Shown piece after piece: positions 1-9,193 of a DNA stretch of 64,000 nt. The translations under genes and the position numbers were made by a program. Origin of the DNA: Blasia pusilla. Taxonomy: Eukaryota > Marchantiophyta > Marchantiopsida > Blasiales. The notes beneath the pieces were generated by a model. The model saw only the letters and a program-made list of their open reading frames with translations. It was not told the origin of the DNA and made no database searches. Numbering within the stretch: the first letter of the stretch is position 1; every line of letters starts with the position of its first letter. Where the stretch lies: NCBI GenBank assembly GCA_050084515.1, contig CM114271.1, positions 16,492,001 through 16,556,000 on the forward strand. Reading direction: 5' to 3'.

Positions 1-741
1 CTTGAGGAGACCGATCGGGGCGTCCTTTCGATTGCACGATTGGAGCATGTTGGGGCTTGGAGTGGTGCTCACCAAAGCATGATGATGAGGGTAGAGAGTT
101 TGTGGTGGCTTACGCTAGCCGCTCGAACAACGCCGCAGAGGCGAAATCGGCTTGTATGAGGGTGAGTTTGGTCGGTGTGGGTTGTCGCGCATTTTAGGTG
201 TTACTTATTCGGCAACCCCTTTACCATCATCATCGATCATCAACCACCGAAGTGGTTGATGGAGTCCGACAAGCTTACAGGGAAGCTTGCGAGATGGGCT
301 CTGTTGTTGCAGGAGTATGATTTTTGGTACATAGACCTGGAACGCTCAACCAGGATGTAGATGGGTTGAGTTGTAACCCATGCCCGAGTCAGCGAGATGC
401 GATTGGATCTCGATGGCATGGAGAGAGTGATGAGGAGTCGGTGCCAGGATGGCACGCGTCAGCCTATTTAGGCATGTTGGCTATGGAGAGCCAGAGTGTG
501 GAGACTTTGATGGCGAGGTCTAGTGGAGAGTCTTTGGATCCCGAGGCGGTGAGGACACGACAAGTGGCGAGATATTCATGATGATGGAGTAGTCTTAGAG
601 TACCTTCAGACATCGGCAGCCTTGCAAGCACCATGGATGCTAGAGAGCGGGATCGGATCCTACAGCGGGCCAGACGGTTCCGTTGGGAGGGGACACATGT
701 TTTGAGGGTTTGGGAGGATGGCAGAGTACCGCGAGTGCCGC
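1..741 (+). pseudogene. gypsy RNase H and RNase H-integrase spacer, broken
   Basis: Pieces in different frames match the RNase H region of the copy at 5567-6975. They include the DHQP-type motif with KWLMES near 230-265 and LTGKLARWALLLQEYDF near 274-324. The spacer that follows (acidic, with GWHASAYLGMLAMESQS near 450-500) also matches. At least three frameshifts and an internal stop separate the pieces, so no functional protein is expected. Confidence 0.8.
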
Positions 742-1602
742 ATCCTTTGCAGAGAGCACGACTAGTGCAACATGCCCACGAGGAGTTGGGTCACTTTGGG
801 GTGAAGCGGACGTATAGCTTGCTCCGGATTCAATATTGGTGGCGAGGCATGCAGGCAGGCGTTCAGCAGCTTTGTTGCCAAGTGCATGGTGTGTGATCGG
901 GTCCGAGCATCGTTCAATGCTCGACTCCACAATTGCATCCATTACCGATCATGGGCTTAGGGTATAGATGGAGTTTGGATTTTGCGGGACCTTTGCCCTT
1001 GACGGAGCGCCACGATCGTTATGTGTTGGTGATGGTGAGCACTTCTCGAAGTGGATCGAGTTGGTTGCATTGCCGACAAAGCAAGTGAGGGAGTAGCTTA
1101 TGCCTTCCTTGACAGAGTCTTTGAGTCATTATGGCGCACCGGTGAGGTGTTGATGACCAGGGTACCGAAGTTTCGCGGTGAGTTCCAGGCCTTGTGTGAC
1201 GGGCGATCGACCATCGCGCGACCGCGAGATCATCCCGAGGCGGATGGATTAGCGGAGAGAGTTGTGCAGACGGTGAAGAGGCGTTTACGCAAGTATGGCT
1301 TGCAGAGAGGTCACCTAGGAGATTGGGACCTCTAGTTGCTATGGTTGGCGATGGGATACAGATTCAGCAGGCAGGCATCCTTAGCGTCTTTTTCACCGTA
1401 CTTGCTACTTTATGGCCGAGAGCCACATTTACCTGCGGCCATTCGTCGAGATGCTGGTGAGATGGTGAACCTTGATGACCCAGATGTATGGGTGCGAGCA
1501 TGTTCTCAGAGGGCTGAGTTATTTCGGAGAGTGATGCTCATGGCGTTCGAGAACTTGGCGATTGCACAGCATCGGGATACGTTGAGGTATGCGACTATTT
1601 GA
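742..1602 (+). pseudogene. gypsy integrase (zinc-binding and catalytic core), broken
   Basis: The HHCC zinc-binding region starts near 766 (HAHEELGHFG). It is frameshifted just before the CxxC pair: the frame reads into QVHGV and a stop at 894-896, where the other copies read KCMVC. The DDE core follows in shifted frames. The third acidic region (ADGLAERVVQTVK) is at about 1240-1275. The downstream region with LLYGREP is at 1399-1430. A stop at 1600-1602 sits where copy 3 reads an arginine. This is an inactive relic of the enzyme that inserts retrotransposon cDNA. Confidence 0.85.
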
Positions 1603-2007
1603 GGTGGTAGTTATCGACCAACTATCCGGAGGTTTCATCAGGGAGATTATGTCTATTTGCAGCAGACGGCACCGATGATGTTGGATGTGACTGCAGGGCG
1701 CACTATCCTGAGAGTGCGTGACATTTTGCCATCGGGTGTTCTCTTGCTTGAGGGACGCGATGGTATGGTATGGAATGACCATGTGCGTAATTGTGCGCCA
1801 TGTCACCTTCCTAACATTGATGGTACATTAGATCCGAGCTTAGTAGTAGTTCCTGCAGGCTTGCGTTGTATGTTGTGTGGTTCTGCCCGTGGTGCGGCCA
1901 CGATGCTAGTCTGTGATGGCTGTTCGAGAGGATGGCATATGGCATGTTTGACGCCACCTCTCACTAGGGTTCCTCAAGGACGATGGATGTGTCCCAGATG
2001 TACATAG
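1603..2007 (+). pseudogene. Integrase C-terminal extension with PHD finger
   Basis: This stretch stays open from the stop at 1600-1602 to TAG at 2005-2007. It carries the post-core region (GDYVYLQQTAP, then LPSGVLLLEGRDG) and then a C4HC3 PHD finger encoded at 1867-2001. The spacing is C-x2-C-x11-C-x2-C-x4-H-x2-C-x14-C-x2-C. The usual tryptophan lies two residues before the seventh cysteine (RWMCPRC), and the signature MLVCDGC is present. PHD fingers commonly read histone H3 tails. In this position, where chromoviruses carry a chromodomain, a role in integration-site choice is an inference. The same module is intact in copy 3 at 60024-60158. Confidence 0.85.
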
Positions 2008-2173
2008 AGAAGGTAGTTCTACATTCCGACTTATGTCTATGACATAGATGACAAGGAGGTGACTAACGATGGGGCCACATGAGCACCCGGCCTTCTTGCT
2101 CTTAGCGTCCGAGAGATGTATGTCATGGTAGGTAGGGATAGATGGCTATCTGGAGTTAGAGGGACCTAACCAT

Positions 2174-2189
2174 GAGCTAGGGGGGCGAT
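2174..2189 (+). other. Polypurine tract of gypsy copy 1
   Basis: A purine-rich run with six consecutive G lies immediately before the LTR. The same run sits in the same place before the LTR of copy 3 (minus strand, 59830-59840). It would prime plus-strand DNA synthesis. Confidence 0.7.
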
Positions 2190-2315
2190 TGGAGATATTT
2201 TGGTTCTTCTTGTCTCGTTATTTGGATGCCATGAGTTAGCATGAGATCATGCGTGTTTGTGTGTGTATTCGGTGACAGCGATGTATGTTGTGTAGCGATG
2301 TGTATGCGCACGACA
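2190..2315 (+). repeat. 3' LTR of PHD-gypsy copy 1 (126 bp)
   Basis: It begins TGGAGATATTTTGG and ends CGCACGACA. The boundaries are set by three copies (2190-2315, 2831-2954 and minus 59704-59829). All start after the same point and all diverge immediately after CGACA. The TG...CA ends are canonical, and the LTR is short for this superfamily. Confidence 0.85.
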
Positions 2316-2830
2316 ACTGTCACGTCTTTTAGGATAGATCGGTGGGATCGAATAGAGCACCTTCATGAGTAGTGGAGGACACGCCCAGTAGGTCGAGGGT
2401 GACCATTGAGGCCTTGGAAACCTGAGATAACGAGGTTTCCCCTTCGTTCGGCTCATTTGGAGCCATATTGAGGAACTTACTATTTTAGGTAATTACTATT
2501 TTGAATATATGATCGACTTACTATTTTTGGTAAGTGGCCCTTGACCTCCTACATCAGGTCAAGAGCCAAGGAGGTGACTTGGGAGAATAGGTTACCATGG
2601 AGAGAGCTTGGGAGAGGAGAGGGGTATACCTCAAGGAGAGAGAGCTTGAGAGCTCATTCTCTCTTTATTGAACCTCTTGGCATGAGGCGGCGGAGCTATG
2701 GTACCTTGCCTTGTGAGTGTAACCCAAGCCTCTCATTAGGAGAGTGGGTTTGGTTTGACATGAGATAGAGTGCACACCTTTGAGAGCTATGGTGTGAGAT
2801 GGTGGAGAGAGAGATTAGATATTACTTTAT
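2316..2830 (+). repeat. Leader segment of the PHD-gypsy family between two LTRs
   Basis: This segment matches, in reverse orientation, 10755-11285, which lies upstream of gag in copy 2. It is therefore probably 5' leader sequence of the family. Here it directly follows one LTR and directly precedes another, giving an LTR-leader-LTR unit without coding sequence. It contains CT/GA-rich runs and no credible gene. Confidence 0.65.
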
Positions 2831-2954
2831 TGGAGATATTTTGGTTCTTCTTGTCTCGTTATTTGGATGCCATGAGTTAGCATGGGATCATGCGTGTTTG
2901 TGTGTGTTCGGTGACAGCGATGTATGTTGTGTAGCGATGTGTATGCGCACGACA
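2831..2954 (+). repeat. Second LTR of the PHD-gypsy family (124 bp)
   Basis: It is nearly identical to 2190-2315, with a 2-nt length difference in the GT-rich part. It ends at the same CGACA. No clear target duplication is visible between its left flank (ending ctttat) and right flank (starting ctaac). Confidence 0.85.
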
Positions 2955-3148
2955 CTAACGATTTGGATCAATTGGTCTTGTGTCTCCCAAGTTTGGATCT
3001 CGAATCACCCTTCAAGCTCAATACATCTACACAAGATTAGATATCGACCTAACCACTCACTCCCTAAGATAGGAGAATATTTCAAGACTTGGGATAGACT
3101 TTCTTAATTGATAGTTTGGGGACTTGAAATGGTACTAGTGGGCAGGGA

Positions 3149-3190
3149 GGTCCCAAATACCCCATGGACCTCCCTGGGGTATTTGGGACC
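3149..3190. repeat. Perfect 15-bp stem hairpin
   Basis: GGTCCCAAATACCCC at 3149-3163 pairs perfectly with 3176-3190 around a 12-nt loop. A second, overlapping inverted repeat (CAGGGAGGTCC at 3143-3153 with 3167-3177) would compete with it for pairing. Confidence 0.85.
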
Positions 3191-3215
3191 CGAAACCTTC
3201 ATTGAACAAGTCTTT

Positions 3216-3572
3216 AATGTACTAAAGATCTAGACAAACAAATGAACATAAGTCTTATAAAGGACCAAAAATTTACAAAATGATAACTTGGGGATTTTGG
3301 CCACAAGGGGCAACACAAAATATTACATGGATAAAAGGATGAGGTGAATTTATTTAGAATAAGATGTAAGGGAAAAATCTCCAAGCATATTTGGAACCTG
3401 ACTCTCATATTGGAAACCATGGGAGGATGAACCAAGGCCACATAATGCATTGAGAGGTTTAATTGAGGATTAACACCAAGTCAAGTCTAGATAATCCAAT
3501 TAAGGATTAACCTTAGAGCTTAACTCATATAATGAGTTTTGATTAAAGTTTTGTCTAGATCTTTAGTACATT
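3216..3572. repeat. MITE-like unit with 23-bp terminal inverted repeats
   Basis: The 23-nt arm at 3216-3238 (containing ACTAAAGATCTAGACAAA) is the exact reverse complement of 3550-3572. The interior is AT-rich and non-coding. Length and layout fit a non-autonomous DNA transposon. A related sequence (AAGATCTAGACAAACA) appears near 43187, so the arm is repeated elsewhere. No clear target duplication was found. Confidence 0.5.
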
Positions 3573-4696
3573 GAAATTGAATTCTCACAAGCTTTCTAAT
3601 GCAATCTTATTCATCCCAAATGTCTCTTGGATCTTGAAAATATGGTTCAACATAAAGAAATCAAGGATGTTGTTGACTTGACGGGATTTTTGAAACCAAC
3701 CTTATTGAACAACTACATACACATTCTTGCTTCAAGTTTCAGGGAATAGTTTGCCTTCATCCCTCCCCTTGAAAATATTTAAGCATATTTGTGTGGATGA
3801 ACATGCAACGACTTATGGTGGAAATTTTGTTTTTGAGTTGCCTCGACTGATTGGTCTGGCTCAAAAGAAAGATGGAGGATGCTTGATGGTTATGAATTGA
3901 AAATCTCACTATCATCAATGGTGTGCAGACTACAACGGACAAGTGCTTCCAATACCTTCCATCCAAGTCGGTCCTTTTGATTGTATCTCGTCGCCAATGC
4001 GTTGGAGCCCTAGAGTTTAGAAGTCCTAGCTACATTTTGATCTTAAACACGGAAAACCCCTAGACGTTCAATCAAGTTCCAAGCTAGGTTGAAGTCTCCT
4101 CACAGTTTGACTCTTGTGGGACTTGAGCTCTTCTCAAGTTCCATCCAATGTTTGGTCATGCTCTTCTAAGTCAAAACCACTATATAATCTACAAGGCGTC
4201 CATCAAGGCTCGTGTCTTACTTATGTAACTTATGTTTCACCCATGAGACTTTGATGTATTTGCATCCCATTTGAGGTCACTAGAGTTCACATGTTCCACA
4301 TTGGCTTTCTTTTGGTTTTGAGGCTGCAAATTTTTTTAAAAAAAAGGGCTTCTAATTCTTCTAATGCATCAAATTATTTCCAATTATAGGAAGGATAATT
4401 TTTTTTATACTCGAGGAGATAATGATTACGTTCAAGTATTTATATGAAATTTTTTTGGAATAAATATGATTGGGAGAATGGAAAATGGAAAAGGAAAATA
4501 AATGGATTTCAAAGAATTTTTAATGCCTTGAAATTTGAGAGGCTATTGTATGCACATTTAGTTTTATTAGGAAAAAATGAGCTTCTATACGAATTCTTGT
4601 ATCTTGATAAATCCAAAACCTTCTAAAAGAAGGGGATGGGACTTCCACTTGGATAGTAGCCTTCTTTAAATATCTTATAAATTCTATAAATTCATG

Positions 4697-5569
4697 TCAT
4701 GAGGAATATATTCCACCCCGAATAGTCGCATACCTCAATGTATCCTGATGTTGCGCAATCGCCAAGTTCTCGAACGCCATGGGCATCACTCTCCGAAACA
4801 ACTCAGCCCTCTGAGAACATGCTCGCATCCATACATCTGGATCATCAAGGTCCAGCACCTCACCGTCATCTCGACAAATGGCCGCAGGTAAATTTGGCTC
4901 TCGGCCATAAAGTAGCAACTATGGTGAAAAAGACGCTAAAGATGCATGCCTCCTGAATCTGTATCCCATCGCTAACCAGGGAAAATGGAGGTCCCAATCT
5001 CCTAGGTGACCTCTTTGCAAGCCATACTTGCGTAAACCCCTCTTCACGGTCTGCACAACTCTCTCCGCTAATCCATCCGCCTCGGGATGATCTTGCGAAG
5101 TCGTACGATGGTCGATGAGCGCCTGATCACACAAGGCCTGGAACTCACCGCGAAACTCGGTACCTTGGTCTGTCAACACCTCAGCCGGTGCGCCATAATG
5201 ACTCAACATTCTGTCAAGGAAGGCATAAGCTACTCCCTCACTCGCTTTGTCAGGCAATGCAACCAACTCGATCCACTTTGAGAAGTGCTTGATCATCACC
5301 AACATATAACGACTGTGACGCTCCGTGAAAGGCAAAGGTCCTGCAAAATCCAAACTCCATCTATACCTTAAGCCCATGATCGGTAATGGATGCAATTGTG
5401 GAGTCGGAGCATTGAACGATGCTCGGACCCGATCACACACCATGCACTTGGCAACAAACTGCTGAACGTCAGTCTGCATGCCTCGCCACCAATATTGAAT
5501 CTGGAGCAAGCTATACGTCCGCTTCACCCCAAAGTGACCCAACTCCTCATGGGCATGCTGCACTAGTCA
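4697..5569 (-). pseudogene. gypsy integrase, copy 2
   Basis: An open frame (5563-4919) holds the zinc-binding HHCC region (HEELGH, then CMVC) and the DDE core. The core shows SLDFAGP for the first Asp, LTDQGTEF for the second and GLAERVVQTVK for the Glu. It continues in another frame at 4918-4697 (LLYGREPNLPAA to LRYATIRGG). A TGA at 5567-5569 cuts it from the upstream frame, where the family reads CGA (Arg), a C-to-T change at a CpG. The catalytic triad itself is still readable. The sequence stops abruptly at the AT-rich junction at 4697. Confidence 0.88.
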
Positions 5570-6169
5570 TGCTCTCTGCAAAGGATGTGGCACTACGCGT
5601 ACTCTGCCATCCTCCCAAACCCTCAAAACATGTGTCCCCTCCCAACGGAACCGTCTGGCCCGCTGTAGGATCCGATCCCGCTCTCTAGCATCCACGGTGC
5701 TTGCAACGCTGCCAATACGAAGGTACTCCAAGACTACTCCATCATCATGAATATCTCGGCTACTTGTCGTGTTCTCACTGGCCTCGGGATCCAAGGACTC
5801 TCCGCTGGATCTCGCCATCGAAGTCTCCACACTCTGGCTCTCCATAGCCAGCATGCCTAAATAGGCTGACGCGTGCCATCCTGGCACCGACTCCTCATCA
5901 CTCTCTCCATGCCATCGAGCTCCAGTCGCATCTCTTTGACTCGGGCATGGGTTACGACTCAACCCATCTGCATCTTGGTTGAGCATCCTAGATCTCTGTA
6001 CTACGTGAAAATCATACTCTTGCAACAACAGAGCCCATCTCGCAAGCTTCCCTGTAAGCTTTTCAGACTCCATCAACCACTTGAGTGGTTGATGATCAGT
6101 GATGATGGTAAAGGGGTGCCGAATAAGTAACACCTGAAATGCGCGATAGCCCACACCGCAGCCAAGCAC
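5570..6169 (-). pseudogene. gypsy RNase H (second half) and spacer, copy 2
   Basis: The open frame includes PFTIITDHQPLKWLMES, LTGKLARWALLLQEYDFHVV and LNQDADGLSRNP, all typical of Ty3/gypsy RNase H. A linker rich in Ser and acidic residues and the start of the integrase N-terminal region (RVWEDGRVRVVPHPLQRA) follow. It overlaps the upstream frame at 6073-6169, which marks a frameshift inside RNase H. Confidence 0.82.
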
Positions 6170-6975
6170 TCACCCTCATACGAGCTGTACTTTGCCTCTT
6201 TAGCGTTGTTCGAGAGGCTAGCGTAAGCAACCATGAACTCTCTACCCTCATCATCATGCTGGGTGAGCACCGCTCCAAGCCCCAACATGCTCCAATCTAT
6301 GTGCAACTGGAAAGGACGCCCCCTGATCGATCTCCTTAATATGGGCATGGACATCAACCTGTCCTTGAGCAACAGAAATGCTCGCTCCTGCTCATCCCCC
6401 CAGTGCCACTCGTGATCCACCTTGGTCAACAAGGTCAGCGGCTTCGCAATCGAACTGAATCCCTTGACGTATCGCCGATAGAAGTTCGCCAATCCCATGA
6501 ATGCGTGAACACAACTCACATCCGTAGGGCGTGGAATGCGTGAGATAGCCTCTACCTTCACTGCACATGTGAATCGAACGGGTAATGAGCTAAGGCGCCC
6601 ATCACCTGACCGCCATCCTGGTCTATAGGACGCTGAATCCTCCCAGTAATCCAGGGAAAACCCCATCGGGTATAACACTGCTCCACCAACCAAGACGTCG
6701 TAGGACTCTACATCAGTCACTATCACCTTGGCGCGCACCACGGACTCATCTGTAGGATGTCTTGGGCGAATCCTCACCACGACCTCTTGTCGGGTGATAT
6801 ACTGTGTGGTACTCGCTCCACCCAAGGATGTCTGTATCTGGAATGGACAACGATCCACATCGGCTCTCGTCAAGCCCAATCCTTTGAATGACGCTTTCCC
6901 CAACATCAAGGGTTGCACTCCTGAATCCAACAAGACGCGTTGCGGACTAAAAGCTCTACCTATAGGACTCACCAA
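6073..6975 (-). pseudogene. gypsy protease joined to RT thumb and RNase H start
   Basis: The frame opens with an aspartic-protease region (VLLDSGVQPLMLGK, active-site DSG) and continues through TDVESYDVLVGG. After a short GDGR-containing stretch it jumps to RIPRPTDVSCVHAFMGLANF and YRRYVKGFSSIAKPL, the thumb and connection region that normally follows the RT palm. The fingers and palm, including the catalytic (Y/F)xDD box, are absent. The deletion junction lies near 6550-6600. RNase H then starts (FQLHIDWSMLGLGAVLTQ) and is frameshifted near 6110-6165. Confidence 0.85.
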
Positions 6976-7140
6976 GTGGAAGACCTATCCTTGGTTATCC
7001 AACAACACAACACGAGGAGAAGCCATGGCACGCTCTATTGCAGGTCTAGCGGGCATCTCCGCCATCCTAGCAGCCGCAGCCTGCCATGAATCTGACGTGG
7101 ACTGTCCGAGCATCTGCTCCAAGGGCAGGTCCATCACCTC

Positions 7141-7650
7141 CTATGCAATCACCTCTGAACGTGATGCAAGAACTCCAACTCCGCGCTCACATAGCAAAGC
7201 GGCCAGCCAAAAAGCCTCGGCGGGTGTACCCCCCAACGTCATAACATCGGAAGCAGAAAATAAAGGAGTGCGGTACACAACGGTGGCCGCCCTCAACAAC
7301 GTGCTCGACACATGCCCCTCCTGAGCATCAAAAATAAGAGTCATCGTACTCGCTTCTCCCATCACCCTTCGTGCCTGCACACCAACAACATCACCAACTC
7401 TCCAGGAACTTTGATGAGGACCCATCGATGGGGTCCTCATCGCTTCAGACAACGTGAAAGACTGAGGAAGCCTAGTCTGTTTTCTGGCTTCCCCTTGTTG
7501 TGGATCCAACTCTGCGGCTACTCCACGCGTCACAAGTGCGGCGGCCTCCATTTGGGCAACCCCGCACATCCAACTAGGATCCTCCTGATCTCTGGCTGCT
7601 CCATATAATGTCGATGCCACGGATCCGGCATCGGGTAACCTCAATGCCAA
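7141..7650 (-). pseudogene. gag-protease linker of copy 2
   Basis: This open stretch of 169 codons lies between the Gly/Arg-rich gag tail and the protease. It is rich in Ala, Leu, Val and Thr and has no recognisable domain. Its position suggests it is the gag-pol connecting region rather than a separate gene. Confidence 0.45.
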
Positions 7651-9193
7651 AGTGGAAATCTGCTCATGTAGCTACTGTATCTGAGTAGCCATCCCAGCCT
7701 CACGTCCGGCGTCTCCCTCGGCGCGTCTAGGTGGTGGTACTCTACCTCTTCCACGGGCAGCTCCACCACCCTGTCGGGCAACTCCAGCTCCTCGTCCCCC
7801 AACGGGACCACCTGGTGCACGATCTCTAGGCCCACCTCGTCCCTAAATGGGACCACCTGGTGCACGATCTCTAGGCCCACCCGTACCGGCTACTCGCTCT
7901 GGTGACCTCTCTAGCCCTCGGTCCGGACGTAACTCAAGATGTAAAGTGAAACACCTGGCGCGTGTATGACCATACCTATGACAATAGTCACACTGATAAC
8001 CTCCTGGTGCATCACCATCTCCTCCTCCAGTTGAGGCACACGTCCATGACCCTGACGAGTGCAATGGCACTGATGATGGGCTCCACCACATGACCAACAA
8101 GTAATAGTAGGCGACTGCTGTTGAGCCGCATATGAAGGCGTAGGTCTCTGTGCCACGGGCTCCCGATATCCTCCCTGAGCTTGTGGTGCCACAATTGACC
8201 TATCTCGGAGTCCACGTTGCTGCACAGGTGGTGTAGCCAATCGCGACTGCTCTCGCCTAGAACCATGGTGGCTACGCTCTCCTCCGCCATATTGCGCTCA
8301 ATGTTCTCGGCGGTCCTAAAAATATCCCTCAACATAGGGGAGGTGTTCATAAGAAGCACCCCTCTTGCACCCGTGGCCGCAGGGTCTGGTCCAACATCGC
8401 GTACCATGACTGGATAGCCTAAGCCTCTATCACCCCCTGAGTGACGTTGATAAACCGGTGCAAGCAAGTGTAAGCCTCATGTAAACTCTCACCCGGGCGC
8501 CTCTGAAAGTTGTGGATGCTCCGCAACTTTTCCGTCCGTACCCCGTAGTAGCTCGCCCTCAACTCAGCAAAGAACTCAATGACGGGATTGAACCTGGGAC
8601 GAACCCGACTAGACGGTGTAACTGCTCCAGTGCGAGTGACCCCTCCTAAAACATCACTATTGGAAGAGGAAGTAGCCTCTCCTGAATCCTCCTCCTCATC
8701 TGGGAATGGCTCCGTCCATGACACATAGTGGGGGTTGTAGTAGAGTCGCCATGCCTCAATCTCCTGGGCATATCTGTGGGAGACCTCATGGTAATTGTCT
8801 ATGGGTGCCCCCTCTAAATACTGGAAATATACCATTCCATGCTGTAAATGGGTTGAACTCTCTAGAGTTCCTGGCCCGCTGGGAGTCGCACCAACTCCTA
8901 AACTTTGCTATGAAATCATGCAACTCAATCGTACCTACTGCACCTGAAAACCTACGCGGTCCTCTACCCCGGTCGTCCATCTCGTACGCCCAATCGGTAG
9001 GACCATTCACAATGTGTGGCGACATGCTCTCAAACTCCTCTACACCCTCCCCCTTGTCTGACGATGATACAAAAGGAGGTCGAGTTGGTCCCTGAAGTGA
9101 AGACCCTCGGAACCTCACGCCACTACGCGTAAAACCTCTAGAGCTACTCTCGGGTTCACCACCTTGCCTCTCAAAGTCCCGAATGGACGCCAT
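7651..9193 (-). pseudogene. gypsy gag with zinc knuckle, broken
   Basis: Overlapping minus-strand frames (9193-8786, 8835-8419, 8467-8012, 8100-7843) form a gag polyprotein with frameshifts. The core contains NPHYVSWTEPFPDEEE, then FAELRASYYGVRTEKLRSIH and RRPGESLHEAYTCLHRFI, a typical retrotransposon capsid layout. A CCHC knuckle (C-x2-C-x4-H-x4-C) is encoded at 7951-7992, and a degenerate second one lies near 8085-8105. A Gly/Arg/Pro-rich tail with a 45-bp in-frame duplication (about 7805-7881) follows. Confidence 0.8.

Larger units (their letters stand above)
1..2315 (+). mobile_element. Ty3/gypsy retrotransposon with PHD finger, copy 1 (3' part)
   Basis: This is the 3' half of a degraded Ty3/gypsy element: RNase H, spacer, integrase, a C-terminal extension with a PHD finger, a polypurine tract and a 126-bp 3' LTR. 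The reading frame is broken by several frameshifts and stops. The order is clear from alignment by eye with the minus-strand relatives at 4697-9193 and 59704-61301. The element enters from the left edge, so gag, protease and most of the reverse transcriptase lie outside the window or are lost. Confidence 0.9.
2955..4696. other. Intergenic AT-rich sequence without genes
   Basis: No conserved protein can be recognised on either strand. The stretch holds a compact hairpin (3149-3190), a 357-bp unit with terminal inverted repeats (3216-3572) and AT-rich low-complexity sequence near 4325-4640. A 60-codon ORF at 4444-4626 has no recognisable family. Confidence 0.6.
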
